A model generated the notes under the pieces. That model had not been told where the DNA came from. It worked only from the letters and a program-made list of their open reading frames with translations, and ran no database searches. From contig NZ_BAGJ01000274.1 of the NCBI RefSeq assembly GCF_000308775.1, positions 116,964 through 180,963 of the forward strand: a stretch of DNA of 64,000 nucleotides. The letters run 5' to 3'. Positions 42,273 to 51,894 of this stretch are shown here, in pieces. Numbering within the stretch: the first letter of the stretch is position 1; each line of letters starts with the position of its first letter. Origin of the DNA: Nocardia testacea NBRC 100365 (GTDB lineage: Bacteria > Actinomycetota > Actinomycetes > Mycobacteriales > Mycobacteriaceae). Position numbers and translations under genes: made by a program.

Positions 42273-43277
42273 ATGACAGCTGCCACGAGCGCCCGTCACC
42301 GGAGGTTCTCGGCTTTCCTGGCTTCGCGCAGTGATGTCGAGCTCGTCATGCTCATGGACGCGGGCCGGTCCGAGACCGTGGGAGTGGGCGGCGGCTCGGT
42401 GGTACTCGACATCTCCGGTGTGCCGGTGTTCGCCAAGCGGATCCCGCTGACCGATCGGGAACTCGCCCACCCGGGCGTCACCGCCAATCTGTTCGACCTG
42501 CCGGTGTACTGCCAATACGGCATCGGCGGACCGAGTTTCAACGCATGGCGCGAGCTGGCCGCGAATATCGCCGTCACCGACGGCGTGCTGACCGGCCGAA
42601 CGCAGGCCTTCCCGATGCTGTACCACTGGCGGGTCCTGCCCGGCCGGTCGCCGATCGCCGCCGAACACGCCGATATCGACAGAGTGGTCGCTGCCTACGG
42701 TGGCTGCCCGGCCGTGCGGGCCCGTCTCGAAGCACTGGCCGTCGCGGCATCCAGTCTCGTGCTGTTCTGCGAGTACATCCCGCATGCATTATCGGACTGG
42801 CTGCGCCACGACCCGTCCGGTAAGGCCGCGACGGTCGAACGGCAGCTCTCGGAGATCGTACGGTTCCTGGGGGATCGGCGGCTGTTGCATATGGACGGAC
42901 ATTTCGGCAACCTGCGCACCGATGGGCAGCGCATCCATCTCACCGATTTCGGGCTCGCCACCTCACCGCTGTTCGACCTGTCACCCGCCGAGCGTGAGTT
43001 CGCCGAACTCCACGTCACGCATGACGCCCGCTACGCCGCCATGCGGCTGGTCAACTGGCTGGTGACCGATGTCTGCGGCGTACCGATGCCGGCCGACGGT
43101 GGTCCCGTCGCCCGCAACGAGTACGTCCTCCGGTGCGCCGCCGGCCATATCCCCGACGACGTGTCGCCGGTCGTGGCGGCGATCCTGACCCGGCACGCTC
43201 CCGCCGCCGCGCAGATGAATGCCTTCTACTGGAAATTGTTCGGCGGCGACTACCAGGCGAAATACCCGGAGCGGTAG
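42273..43277 (+). CDS. Protein-kinase-like fold protein
   Basis: A 334-residue protein with a reduced kinase fold. HMDGHFGNLRTDGQRIHLTDFGLA contains the catalytic HxD...N and the metal-binding DFG, and VFAKRIPL carries the probable ATP-binding lysine. The N-lobe glycine loop is weak (VGVGGGSVVLD). Similar proteins are found in streptomycetes and nocardiae with unknown targets. It stands apart from the preceding kinase by 145 bases, so they may share transcription. Whether it acts on proteins or small molecules is unknown. Confidence 0.78.
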   Translation: MTAATSARHRRFSAFLASRSDVELVMLMDAGRSETVGVGGGSVVLDISGVPVFAKRIPLTDRELAHPGVTANLFDLPVYCQYGIGGPSFNAWRELAANIAVTDGVLTGRTQAFPMLYHWRVLPGRSPIAAEHADIDRVVAAYGGCPAVRARLEALAVAASSLVLFCEYIPHALSDWLRHDPSGKAATVERQLSEIVRFLGDRRLLHMDGHFGNLRTDGQRIHLTDFGLATSPLFDLSPAEREFAELHVTHDARYAAMRLVNWLVTDVCGVPMPADGGPVARNEYVLRCAAGHIPDDVSPVVAAILTRHAPAAAQMNAFYWKLFGGDYQAKYPER

Positions 43278-43703
43278 TCCGATTCGGCCCGGTGGCCTCG
43301 GCGTACCGCCCCGGTCGAGGGCCGCGCGTGCACGGCACCCGGCCGTGGAGAAAACCGACGGCAACCGGTTCACCGACGCTCGGGCGTGTACCGCCACGCC
43401 GACTGGCAGGAGCATCCGTGCACGGTTTTCGGCCGAGGTCCCCCGTTGCTCTGGTCGGCCGTCCGCCGGCGTACGGCGGCGGGAGCGCCCACGCCGCCGC
43501 GGCCACCGACACACCAAGGGCCGGCCCCGGGCACGTATCCGAGCAGCGACCGGTGGCAGGCAGGCCCATCGTGAAATCCACCCGTTCGTCCAGGAGGGCA
43601 GCCGCGGCATGGGCCCGTTCCGAAGCGGATGGGGGGAGCGCACTCCGGCCGACGATTCGGAGCGCGCACCGTGCCGTGGTGCGCGCCCCGTGGTCGGCCG
43701 AGA
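43278..43703. other. Non-coding stretch between convergent genes
   Basis: About 425 bases between the kinase-like gene and the converging membrane-protein gene. Frames on both strands look random. I see no U-tract terminator and no repeat. Confidence 0.35.
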
Positions 43704-44303
43704 TCAGCGGGTGGTGCGGCGGCGGAACTCGAGCGCGGTGGCGACCGCGTAACCGCTGCCGCCCGCGACGGCGAGCATCCAGAAGGGGCCGGATGCGCTG
43801 AAGCAGAGTGCGCCGGCCGCGACCAGAGCGAGCCATGCGCCGAGGCCGTAGTGCAGGACATTGCGGCGGACAGCGCCTTCACCGAGGTAGATCAGGCCGA
43901 CGATCAGGCCGGAGCCGGCGGGCCAGAGTACGGATTGCAGATGGGGCAGGTTCAAGGTGGCGGTGAGGCCGGTGATGGCGACGGCGAGTGCGGCGAAACC
44001 CACGATCCAGGAGAGGCCGAGGAGTTTACCGCCGAGTGCCTCGGATTCGGGCGCGGCGCGTTGCGCGTTCAAGGCGGCGATGGTGGCGAAGACCGTGCCG
44101 CATGCGAGACCGATTCCGAGCAGGCCCATCGGTAGCCATTCGGGAAGGACGACGAGAGGGTCGGCGCCTCCGGAAATCGCCGCGGCTCCGTGGCCGAGGA
44201 TGTAGGCGAGGCCGAAGCCGATGTAGGTGGCGCGGTTGTCTATCTCACCCGGGCGGGTCGCGGCGGGTGCGGTGGCGAGTGGGACGGTGACGGCGGCGGT
44301 CAT
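43704..44303 (-). CDS. Six-helix membrane protein, unknown
   Basis: A 199-residue protein with about six membrane helices (ATYIGFGLAYILGHGAAAI, WLPMGLLGIGLACGTVFATI, LLGLSWIVGFAALAVAITG, VLWPAGSGLIVGLIYLG, YGLGAWLALVAAGALCF, MLAVAGGSGYAVATALEF). The ATG at 44303 has AGGAG upstream. It lies 56 bases after the oxidoreductase gene and in the same direction, so it is probably co-transcribed and controlled by the TetR regulator at 45523. No transporter motif stands out. Function unknown. Confidence 0.8.
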   Translation of the reverse strand: MTAAVTVPLATAPAATRPGEIDNRATYIGFGLAYILGHGAAAISGGADPLVVLPEWLPMGLLGIGLACGTVFATIAALNAQRAAPESEALGGKLLGLSWIVGFAALAVAITGLTATLNLPHLQSVLWPAGSGLIVGLIYLGEGAVRRNVLHYGLGAWLALVAAGALCFSASGPFWMLAVAGGSGYAVATALEFRRRTTR

Positions 44304-44359
44304 GATGCTCTCCTGGGCTCGGTCTGGGTTCGGTGGCGGGGTGGGGCGGAGCGCTCGGC

Positions 44360-45415
44360 TCAGGCGCGGTCCGCGTCGGGTACGAGTACGACCTTCCCGG
44401 CGACGGTGCGGGATTCCGCCAGTGCCAGTGCCGCACTCGCCTCCGACAGCGGGAATTCCGCGGCGATCTGCGGGACGAGTACGCCGTCCGCGACCAGCCC
44501 CAGCACCCGCGTGAGATCCTCGCGCAGCCGGCTCCGGAAAGTATCGAGGTGGCGTTTGCCGGCCCAGAAGTTGTAGAAACGCGCGCTTTTGCCGTTGGGC
44601 AGGTAGTTCCACAGCGTCAGCCGGGCGAACAGTTTCAGCACCGGCAGCCGCGAATCGCCGTCGGTGTCCTTGGTCGCCGCGGTGCCGTAGGACACCAGCG
44701 TGCCGCCGCGGCGTAGCAGCCGCCACGATTCGACCACTCCGGCGCCACCGACGTGGTCGAATACCGCGTCCACGCCGTCGGGTGCGAGTTCCCTTATCCG
44801 CCGGTACATCCGGGGATCGCGGTAGTCGACCGGAATGGCGCCCAGGTCGCGGACGACCGCATGGTGGCGCGGGGAGGCCGTACCGATCACCGTGACGCCG
44901 TGGTGGCGGGCCAGCTGTACGAGCGTCGAGCCCACACCGCCGTTGGCGCCGAGTACCACGATTGTCCCGCCGGACCGCACTCCGGCGGTGCGATGCAGCA
45001 TCTGCCAGGCGGTGATGCCGTTGACCACGACGGTTTCGGCGGCGGCCGCGGATACGCCGTCCGGTACCGCGACCAGATCGGCGGCGTCCAGGAGCAGAGC
45101 GTCGGCCCAGCCGCCGACCTTGGTGACGGCGGCGAAACGCCGGCCGATGAGGCCGGAATCCACCCCCGACCCGGTGGCGGTGACGGTGCCGACCACGTCG
45201 TAGCCGGGCACGAAGGGGAAGGGCGGCTGGTCGAAATATTTGCCGCGGCGCATCTGCTGCTCGGCGAACGAGACGCCTGTGGCGGCGAGGGTCAGTACGA
45301 CCTGCCCCGCGGCGGGGGCCGGGAGTTCGCGACGGGTGACCCGGAGACCTTCCGGTGCGACCTTGCCCGGGAGGACTATCTCGGTGACGTGGGTGGTGAC
45401 GGTATTGCCGGTCAT
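44360..45415 (-). CDS. Medium-chain NAD(P)H oxidoreductase (QOR family)
   Basis: A 351-residue MDR-superfamily enzyme without the structural or catalytic zinc ligands. It has VVLTLAATGVSFAEQQMRRG, GYDVVGTVTATGSG and the cofactor loop VLGANGGVGSTLVQLARHHG. Such enzymes reduce quinones or alpha,beta-unsaturated carbonyls with NADPH. It is divergent from a TetR regulator, with a 28-base palindrome in the shared promoter, so induction by a small reactive molecule is likely. It is followed by a membrane protein that may export or sense the same compound (inference). Confidence 0.9.
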   Translation of the reverse strand: MTGNTVTTHVTEIVLPGKVAPEGLRVTRRELPAPAAGQVVLTLAATGVSFAEQQMRRGKYFDQPPFPFVPGYDVVGTVTATGSGVDSGLIGRRFAAVTKVGGWADALLLDAADLVAVPDGVSAAAAETVVVNGITAWQMLHRTAGVRSGGTIVVLGANGGVGSTLVQLARHHGVTVIGTASPRHHAVVRDLGAIPVDYRDPRMYRRIRELAPDGVDAVFDHVGGAGVVESWRLLRRGGTLVSYGTAATKDTDGDSRLPVLKLFARLTLWNYLPNGKSARFYNFWAGKRHLDTFRSRLREDLTRVLGLVADGVLVPQIAAEFPLSEASAALALAESRTVAGKVVLVPDADRA

Positions 45416-45442
45416 TGCTGGGATCCGATCCGCTCAGTTGGG

Positions 45443-45470
45443 TTAACGTCCGTAAGGTTACGACCGTTAA
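45443..45470. promoter_or_regulatory. 28-bp palindromic TetR operator
   Basis: Nested inverted repeats: TTAACG (45443) pairs with CGTTAA (45465), and inside them CGTAA-GG-TTACG is itself palindromic. Only the two-base spacers mismatch. It lies between the divergent oxidoreductase and TetR starts. A further TAAGGTGACGG near the TetR start hints at a secondary half-site. Confidence 0.8.
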
Positions 45471-45522
45471 TTCGAAGGCGCAAGAGCTAACACGCGTAAG
45501 TTTTGTTCTGTAAGGTGACGGT

Positions 45523-46158
45523 ATGCGAGACGAACGGACGGCCACCCGCACCCGCAACCGCCGTGGGGAGGGTGCCCGGCTGCGTGACGAGATCGTGGCG
45601 GCAGCGGTCGACCTACTCGACGAAACCGGCGAGGAAAGTGCCATCACCCTGCGCTCGGTGGCCCGCCGCGCCGGGATCGCGGCGCCCTCCATCTACCGGC
45701 ACTTCCCCGACCAGCCCGCCATCATGCTCGCCGTCGTACGCAATGCCTTCGCCGAACTGGATCACCGGCTCCGCGCCGCCCGGGACGACGCGGCGGATTC
45801 ACCGCGAGCTCGCCTGCTGGCCGTGTGCTACGGCTACCTGGAGTTCGCGCGCACCCGGCCCGGGCGCTACCGGGCCATGTTCGCCGGGGTCTGGATACCC
45901 GATCTGACCGCGGCGTCGGTGACGGCAGCGGATATGGCCACCCTCGGCCAGGAAACGCTGGGGTTGCTGACCGGGGCGGTCGAGGATTGTGTCGCCGCCG
46001 GCTGTGCGACCAGCAGTGATGTCGCGGCCGACGCCGTGGCGTTGTGGCTCGGCCTGCACGGGCTCGCCCATCAGCGCATGGTCTCCCCGTCGTTTCCCTG
46101 GCCACCGGATATCGCCGATCGTGTCATCGTCACGCTCGCGCACCTCACCGGCGAATGA
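45523..46158 (+). CDS. TetR-family regulator
   Basis: A 211-residue TetR repressor. The helix-turn-helix is EESAITLRSVARRAGIAAPSIYRHF (about 37-61), followed by a helical ligand domain of the WHG type (GVWIPDL, LWLGLHGLAHQR). It is divergent from the QOR-type oxidoreductase, with the palindrome at 45443 between them, the classic arrangement for a local repressor. The ATG at 45523 follows AAGGTGACGGT. Ligand unknown. Confidence 0.9.
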   Translation: MRDERTATRTRNRRGEGARLRDEIVAAAVDLLDETGEESAITLRSVARRAGIAAPSIYRHFPDQPAIMLAVVRNAFAELDHRLRAARDDAADSPRARLLAVCYGYLEFARTRPGRYRAMFAGVWIPDLTAASVTAADMATLGQETLGLLTGAVEDCVAAGCATSSDVAADAVALWLGLHGLAHQRMVSPSFPWPPDIADRVIVTLAHLTGE

Positions 46159-46297
46159 GGCCCACCCTCCCGCGACGTGCGAAAGGGGCAAACGATCGGT
46201 CGCGCAGAGCAATCCCGACTTCGTTCTTGCTAGTTTGTCGGCGTAACGAATCCGGTCCGCGCCGCGGGCCGTTCCCACAGGACGGAAGAAGAGGTCG

Positions 46298-48274
46298 ATG
46301 CCGGGAACGAACTATGCGACCGACCGCCATCTGGTCGGGCGCGGGATTGCCGACATCACCGGGGAGCCGGTCGAGGTCGGCATGCTCGGCTACGGCAAGG
46401 CCGATCAGCAGGCCACCGGGATACACCTCCGATTGCGCTCTCGCGCTTTTATTTTCGCCGACCCGCTCGTCGATCGGCGAGTGCTCCTCGTCGTGAACGA
46501 TCTGCCGCTGATCTTCTCCAGCATCACCCAGGAGGTGTTGCGCCGCCTGGCCGAGCGTTTCGGCGACACCTACACCGAGTCCAATGTGATGCTCACCGCG
46601 ACGCACACCCATTGCGGGCCCGGCGGCTATTCGCACCACCGCTTGTACAACGGGTCGAGCGGGTTCCGTCCCAAGACCTTCGCGGCGATCGTGGACGGCA
46701 TCGTGGAAGCGGTGGAGCGGGCACACGAGGATCTCGCCCCGGCCACTCTGCGTCTCATACACGGTGAGTTGCGCGAGGCCAGTGTCAACCGCTCACGAGC
46801 GGCATTCGACCGGAACCCACAGGAGGACAGGGAGTTCTTCCCCGACGCCGTCGACCCGCAGACCACCCTGTTGCGCATCGATCGCGAGGGCGAACCGATC
46901 GGGGTCGTGAACTGGTTCGCCACGCACGGCACGTCGATGACCAACGGGAACACGCTGATCAGCGGCGACAACAAGGGGTACGCCGCCTATCACTGGGAGC
47001 ATGTGGTCGAAGGTGTGAACTATCTGGCGGATCCGGACCCCGACTTCGTCGCGGCTTTCGCGCAGACCAACACCGGTGATATGTCGCCCAACCTGGACGG
47101 TGGGCCCGGTGCCGGTCCCACCGACGACGAGTTCGAGAACACCCGGATCCTCGGTATGCGCCAGTACGAGGCCGCGGCGAAACTCGCCGCGGGGTACATG
47201 CCGAGAATGGCCGGCAGCATCGATCACCGCCTCGTCCACGTCGATCTGTCCACGGTGACGGTGTCCGCGGAGTTCACCGGAGACGAGCGCGAACATCGCA
47301 CCGGCCGGCCGGCGGGGGGCGCGGCCGCTTTCGCCGGCGCGGGGTACGACGGGCCCACCCATTGGAAGACCTTTCACGAGGGCCGTAATCCGGGCTGGGA
47401 TCTGCTGTCGCGATGGGTGTACCGGTTCGCGCCCGCACTGCGGGATACCCAGGCGCCCAAGGCGATCGTCGCCCCGGGCGGACTGCTCAATCGGTTCGGG
47501 CCCTACGTGCAGGAGATCGCTCCGATCCAACTCCTCCAGATCGGCGAGCTGTACCTGATCGGTATCCCGGGTGAGGTGACGATCACCGCCGGTCTGCGAT
47601 TGCGGCGCACGGTGGCGGCCGCCCTCGGCGCCGAATTGGCCAATGTCCTGGTCGCCGGATACAGCAACGCCTATATCCACTACGTCACCACCCCCGAGGA
47701 GTACGACGCGCAGCACTACGAGGGCGCGAGTACCTTGTTCGGTCGATGGGAGCTGCCCGCCCTGCAGCAGATCGCGGCGCAACTCGCGACCGCGATGCAC
47801 AACGGCGACCCGGTGCCTTCCGGGACCGCGGCGCCCGATCTGACGGAGTCGCAGAAGCCGGTGAAAACCGCTTCGCCGGTGGACTTCCCGCCGGTGGGGC
47901 ACGACTTCGGCGACGTGCTGGGCGAGCTCGAGCCGGCATATCGCGCGGGGGAGCGGGTGACCGTCGAATTCGCCGGCGCACACCCCGGCCACGACCTCCA
48001 TCGCGGCAGCACCTACCTCATGGTGCAGCGGCGCGACGGCGAGCGCTGGCGCACGATCGCCGACGACGGCGACTGGTCGACCACCTTCAGCTGGTCGCGG
48101 GGCCCCGCCTCGAGCTCGCGAGTCACCATCACCTGGCACAGCCCCGCCGACGCGACACCGGGCAGCTACCGGATCCGGTACTTCGGCGACGCCGTGAAAT
48201 CCGGTAGCGACCGCACCCCGATCAGTGGCACGTCGCCCGAGTTCCGGATCGACGCCGACGACCAGGACGACTGA
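46298..48274 (+). CDS. Neutral ceramidase
   Basis: A 658-residue neutral/alkaline ceramidase that hydrolyses the N-acyl bond of ceramide. The catalytic serine motif is NTGDMSPN; zinc ligands are expected in TATHTHCGPGG and NWFATHGTSM. A C-terminal beta-domain (about 510-650) is of the immunoglobulin-like kind seen in these enzymes. No signal peptide is visible: the sequence starts directly at the catalytic domain (VGRGIADITGEPVEVGMLGYG), so it may act inside the cell on host or environmental lipid, or be exported by another route. The start follows GGAAGAAGAGG. Confidence 0.93.
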   Translation: MPGTNYATDRHLVGRGIADITGEPVEVGMLGYGKADQQATGIHLRLRSRAFIFADPLVDRRVLLVVNDLPLIFSSITQEVLRRLAERFGDTYTESNVMLTATHTHCGPGGYSHHRLYNGSSGFRPKTFAAIVDGIVEAVERAHEDLAPATLRLIHGELREASVNRSRAAFDRNPQEDREFFPDAVDPQTTLLRIDREGEPIGVVNWFATHGTSMTNGNTLISGDNKGYAAYHWEHVVEGVNYLADPDPDFVAAFAQTNTGDMSPNLDGGPGAGPTDDEFENTRILGMRQYEAAAKLAAGYMPRMAGSIDHRLVHVDLSTVTVSAEFTGDEREHRTGRPAGGAAAFAGAGYDGPTHWKTFHEGRNPGWDLLSRWVYRFAPALRDTQAPKAIVAPGGLLNRFGPYVQEIAPIQLLQIGELYLIGIPGEVTITAGLRLRRTVAAALGAELANVLVAGYSNAYIHYVTTPEEYDAQHYEGASTLFGRWELPALQQIAAQLATAMHNGDPVPSGTAAPDLTESQKPVKTASPVDFPPVGHDFGDVLGELEPAYRAGERVTVEFAGAHPGHDLHRGSTYLMVQRRDGERWRTIADDGDWSTTFSWSRGPASSSRVTITWHSPADATPGSYRIRYFGDAVKSGSDRTPISGTSPEFRIDADDQDD

Positions 48275-48497
48275 GCCCGCGTTCCGGGCGTCGCCGGCGT
48301 GCGCTTCCCGGATGGACGGGGCTTCCGGGCGGCCGCGGGGAACTGGTCGGCGCCCCCGTGCCGGTCCCGATCTCGCGCCGCGCCCTGGATTCCGCCATCG
48401 GAGCGCGGCTGCGGGAGCTGCCGCGGAAATGGACGCGCGTGGAATTCCGGATCCCCGCCGGCGGGCCCGGCACGACGGTCGAGGACCGGACGAAGAA

Positions 48498-49637
48498 CTA
48501 GCCGGCGAGGTGCCGGGCGATGACCAGGCGCTGGATCTGATTGGTGCCCTCGAAGATCTGGGTGATCTTGGCTTCGCGCATCAGCCGCTCGACCCGGAAG
48601 TCCACGGTGTAACCGTATCCGCCGAGTACCTGGACCGCGTCGGTGGTCACCTTCATCGCGGCGTCGGTGGCGACGAGCTTGGCGACCGAGGCCTGGCGCG
48701 AGTACGGCAGTCCGGCGTCGCGGCGGCGGGCGGCATCCAGATAGGTGGCGCGAGCAGACTCGACGGCGGCGGCCATATCGGCGAGCAGGAAGCCGAGGCC
48801 CTGGTGGTCGATGATCCGGCGGCCGAACGCGGTGCGTTCCTTCGCGTAGGCGACCGCCTCGTCGAGTGCCGCCTGCGCGAGCCCCACTGCGACCGCGGCG
48901 ATACCGAGCCGACCGGAATCCAGAGCACTGAAGGCGATCTGCAGACCCTGCCCCTCGGCGCCGATCCGGCGTTCGGCGGGGACGAAGGCGTTGTCGTAGT
49001 GGGCGGAGGTGGTCGGCACGGCGTGCAGGCCCATTTTCTCCTCGGGTTTGCCGAAGCCGAGACCCTCCGTCTCCTTCGGCACCAAGAAGCAGGAGATTCC
49101 CTTGGAACCCTCGCCGGTGCGGGCGAACAGGTTGTAGAAGTCCGCGATTCCGCCGTGGGTGATCCACGCCTTGGTGCCGTTGATCCGGTACCCACCGTCG
49201 GCCGGTGCCGCCTTGCACGCGAGCGCGGCCGCGTCGGAACCCGCCTGCGGTTCGGACAGGCTGTAGGCGCCGATCGTGGTGCCACCCAGCATGTCCGGCA
49301 GCCACTGCTTTTTCTGCTCGTCGGTACCGAAGGCCAGCAGCGGATGACAGGCCAGACTGTGCACGCTGACCGCCACCGCGACCGCCGCCCAGCGTGCCGC
49401 CAGCTCCTCGAGGACCTGCAGGTACACCTCATAGGGCTGACCGCCGCCGCCCCACTCCTCCGGATACGGCAGGCTCAGCAGTCCGGCCTCGCCGAGTGTG
49501 GTGAAGACGCCCGCCGGATAGGTATGGGTCTTCTCGTGCTCGTCGACGATCGGCGCCAGGGTTTTGTCGGCGATCTCACGGGTGAGCTGGATGAGCTCCC
49601 GCGCCTCCTCGGTGGGCAGAAGACGTTCGACGGCCAC
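48498..49637 (-). CDS. Acyl-CoA dehydrogenase (conventional)
   Basis: A 379-residue flavoenzyme of beta-oxidation. It has AYSLSEPQAGSDAAAL, YRINGTKAWITHGG, the AFGRRIIDHQG helix and the catalytic QIFEGTNQIQR, whose EGTNQIQ is the conventional form, unlike the DGPxEVH of the enzyme at 37720. The GTG at 49637 is set by AGGAG seven bases upstream; the frame stays open to 49685. It is divergent from a TetR regulator with repeated GTACTGAA elements in between. Chain-length preference cannot be told. Confidence 0.92.
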   Translation of the reverse strand: MAVERLLPTEEARELIQLTREIADKTLAPIVDEHEKTHTYPAGVFTTLGEAGLLSLPYPEEWGGGGQPYEVYLQVLEELAARWAAVAVAVSVHSLACHPLLAFGTDEQKKQWLPDMLGGTTIGAYSLSEPQAGSDAAALACKAAPADGGYRINGTKAWITHGGIADFYNLFARTGEGSKGISCFLVPKETEGLGFGKPEEKMGLHAVPTTSAHYDNAFVPAERRIGAEGQGLQIAFSALDSGRLGIAAVAVGLAQAALDEAVAYAKERTAFGRRIIDHQGLGFLLADMAAAVESARATYLDAARRRDAGLPYSRQASVAKLVATDAAMKVTTDAVQVLGGYGYTVDFRVERLMREAKITQIFEGTNQIQRLVIARHLAG

Positions 49638-49684
49638 AGGGCTCTCCTCGGGCGATACGGGTATCAGTACTCTGTTCCGACTCA

Positions 49685-49727
49685 CAGTACTGAATGCCTA
49701 CACGGTACTGCAAGGCATCCTTCAGTA
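49685..49727. promoter_or_regulatory. Inverted repeats in the acyl-CoA dehydrogenase/TetR promoter region
   Basis: CAGTAC (49685) pairs with GTACTG (49705), and TACTGAA (49688) pairs with TTCAGTA (49721). The overlap of two inverted pairs in a divergent promoter suggests one or two binding sites of the TetR protein at 49739. Confidence 0.55.
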
Positions 49728-49738
49728 TCATCCGCGGT

Positions 49739-50317
49739 ATGGAGCAGCGCCCGTCCTTCGCCACCGCCCGCCGTATCGAACTGTTCGACTCACTGGTCGC
49801 CCTGTTCCTGGCGGAGGGCTTCGCCCATCTCACCCTGGACGCCATCGCCGCCCGGCTCAAATGCTCCAAATCCACCCTCTACACACTGGCGGGCAGCAAA
49901 GAACAGTTGGTGACCGCCGCGACGGTGCACTTCTTCAAACGGGCCACCGAGCGGGTGGAGGCGACCGTCGCCGCCACCACCGGCCCGCGCGAACGGATCG
50001 CCGCCTATCTGGCCGCCGTCGGTGACGCGCTCGCCGGGGCCTCGGACCGGTTCATGGCCGATCTGGACGCCTTCGCGCCCGCTCGCGAGGTATACGAGCG
50101 CAATACCCGGATCGCCGCCGGCCGGGTCCAGGAGTTGATCACCGATGGCGTCACCAGTGGTGATTTCCGCGGCGTACACGCCGCCTTCGCCGCCGATCTG
50201 GTGGCCACGATGATGGTCCGGATCCAGCAGGGCGGGGTGCGTACGGTGACCGGCCTCGACGATGCGAGCGCCTACCGTGAACTGGCCGCCATTCTCACCA
50301 CCGGTATCAGCCGGTGA
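49739..50317 (+). CDS. TetR-family regulator
   Basis: A 192-residue TetR protein with the helix-turn-helix FAHLTLDAIAARLKCSKSTLYTLAGSKEQLV and a helical C-domain. It is divergent from the acyl-CoA dehydrogenase gene, which it most likely represses until a fatty acyl ligand is present (inference from context). The ATG at 49739 begins the conserved part; an earlier in-frame start at 49694 would run through the inverted repeats. Confidence 0.9.
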   Translation: MEQRPSFATARRIELFDSLVALFLAEGFAHLTLDAIAARLKCSKSTLYTLAGSKEQLVTAATVHFFKRATERVEATVAATTGPRERIAAYLAAVGDALAGASDRFMADLDAFAPAREVYERNTRIAAGRVQELITDGVTSGDFRGVHAAFAADLVATMMVRIQQGGVRTVTGLDDASAYRELAAILTTGISR

Positions 50318-50565
50318 AACCGTCGCCGCCGTGACCGGCGCGCCACGCGGAGCTCGGCCGTTTGAGATCCCGATTCCTTCGAGCAGGTCAGTGCGCTCCT
50401 GTATGCCGATCTCCATTCCGGATCGGCGGCTCGTGTCGCGGAGTTTCTTGCCGGCACACCCGCACGGTATTTCCGAATGAGCGCGCCCGTCTCGTCCGGT
50501 CCGGCCGTCCGGTCGCGCGGTCATCGCGCGACCGGACGGATTCTCGGTCAGGGCATTTCGTCGTA

Positions 50566-51894
50566 TCAGACGCCGAACGCCGTGGGGTAGGTGATGGTTC
50601 CGCCGGGAACGGGGCGGGTGGCGTCGAGCGCGAGTGCCATCATCGCCTCGTCGGGGGCGTCGAAGGGTGCGTGGATGCCGAAGCGTGCGGCCGGGGTGAA
50701 GCCGAAGCGCGGGTAGTAGGCGGGGTGCCCCAGTACGACCACGATGTGCTCGCCCATCGATCGTGCGGCGTCCAGCGCTGCGCGGATCGCCGCGGACCCC
50801 GCCCCCGTACGTTGGGCTTCCGGTCGCACCGCACAGGGGGCCAGCGCCAGAGCGGGCACACCGTCGATATGGCAGCGGGTGAGCAGAGCATGGCCGACGA
50901 CCTCGCCGGTGGAGGTGGCGGCGACCATGGACAGCCCCTCGATCCATGCCGCGGGATCGGCCCGCAGCGCGTCGACCAGGTCGGCTTCCTCGGCGGTGGG
51001 GAAGGCGGCGAGTACGACGTCCCGGATTGCCGGAATATCGCCGATGGTTTCGGGACGGGTGGACCAGGTGCTCATGGTTGTTCCGTTCTCGGTCGTTGTG
51101 GTGGGGTGGTCGCCGGGGCGCAGGATGTAGGCGGCGTAGTGGTAGTCGCGGCCGTGGCGCCGGCGCATGGTGATCTCTGTGCGCAGTGCGGCCAGCGCCT
51201 CGCCCATGCCCGGGCGGTCCGGGTCCATGTGGCGCATCCGGCGGGTGAGCGGGGTGTAGTACTCCTGCCACCAATCGGTTTCCGGTAGCGGCCAGTGCGC
51301 GTGCACCCGATAGCCGGCCGATCGTGCGGCCGCGGTGTTCGCGGCGTGGGTGCGCACCGGGTACACGGCGTCCCAGTAGTCACGGGCCGCGGCCGCGGGT
51401 TCGGGGGTGGACCATTCGATCTCGGTGATCGCCAGTACCCCGCCGGGGGCCAGCAGCCGCCGCCACGCGCGCAGCGCGGTGTCGAAGCCGATGGTGTAGA
51501 CGGAGCCTTCGGCCCAGATCGCGTCGAAGCTGTGATCGGGAAACGGTAGTCGGTCCATCGAATGGTTCACCATCGAGACCTGTCCGATCAGCCCGCGGCG
51601 GGCCGCCGCTGCGGCCAATTCGTCGAGGAAGGGCTGGTGGATATCGACGGCGGTGACTCTCGCGCCGGTCTCGGCGGCGAGCAGCAGGCCGGCGCGGCCC
51701 GGGCCGCAGCCGGCGTCCAGGACGCGTGGGTGTGCGGGAAGCGGTCCGGCGGCCGCGAGCAGACGCCGCGTCGTCGCGTCCGAACCCGGCCCTTGTCTGG
51801 GCAGGCCGGCGTGCACGGCGAAGAGCGCTTCGGTGACCGCGTCCGGGCCGTGGCCCTTGCCGGACGCGTCGAACTCGGAAGAGTGAGAAGACAA
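50566..51894 (-). CDS. SAM methyltransferase-GNAT acetyltransferase fusion
   Basis: A single frame of 442 codons from a TTG at 51894 (AAGGG upstream). Residues about 30-270 are a class I methyltransferase: HPRVLDAGCGPGRAGLLLA binds SAM and DSFDAIWAEGSVYTIGF follows. After a threonine-rich joint (HPTTTTENGTT) comes a GNAT domain (AIRDVVLAAFPTAEEADLV, VRPEAQRTGAGSAAIRAAL). An ATG at the joint (51075) could start the GNAT alone, so the pair may be two genes with a lost stop codon, or a true fusion. Substrates unknown. Confidence 0.82.
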   Translation of the reverse strand: MSSHSSEFDASGKGHGPDAVTEALFAVHAGLPRQGPGSDATTRRLLAAAGPLPAHPRVLDAGCGPGRAGLLLAAETGARVTAVDIHQPFLDELAAAAARRGLIGQVSMVNHSMDRLPFPDHSFDAIWAEGSVYTIGFDTALRAWRRLLAPGGVLAITEIEWSTPEPAAAARDYWDAVYPVRTHAANTAAARSAGYRVHAHWPLPETDWWQEYYTPLTRRMRHMDPDRPGMGEALAALRTEITMRRRHGRDYHYAAYILRPGDHPTTTTENGTTMSTWSTRPETIGDIPAIRDVVLAAFPTAEEADLVDALRADPAAWIEGLSMVAATSTGEVVGHALLTRCHIDGVPALALAPCAVRPEAQRTGAGSAAIRAALDAARSMGEHIVVVLGHPAYYPRFGFTPAARFGIHAPFDAPDEAMMALALDATRPVPGGTITYPTAFGV

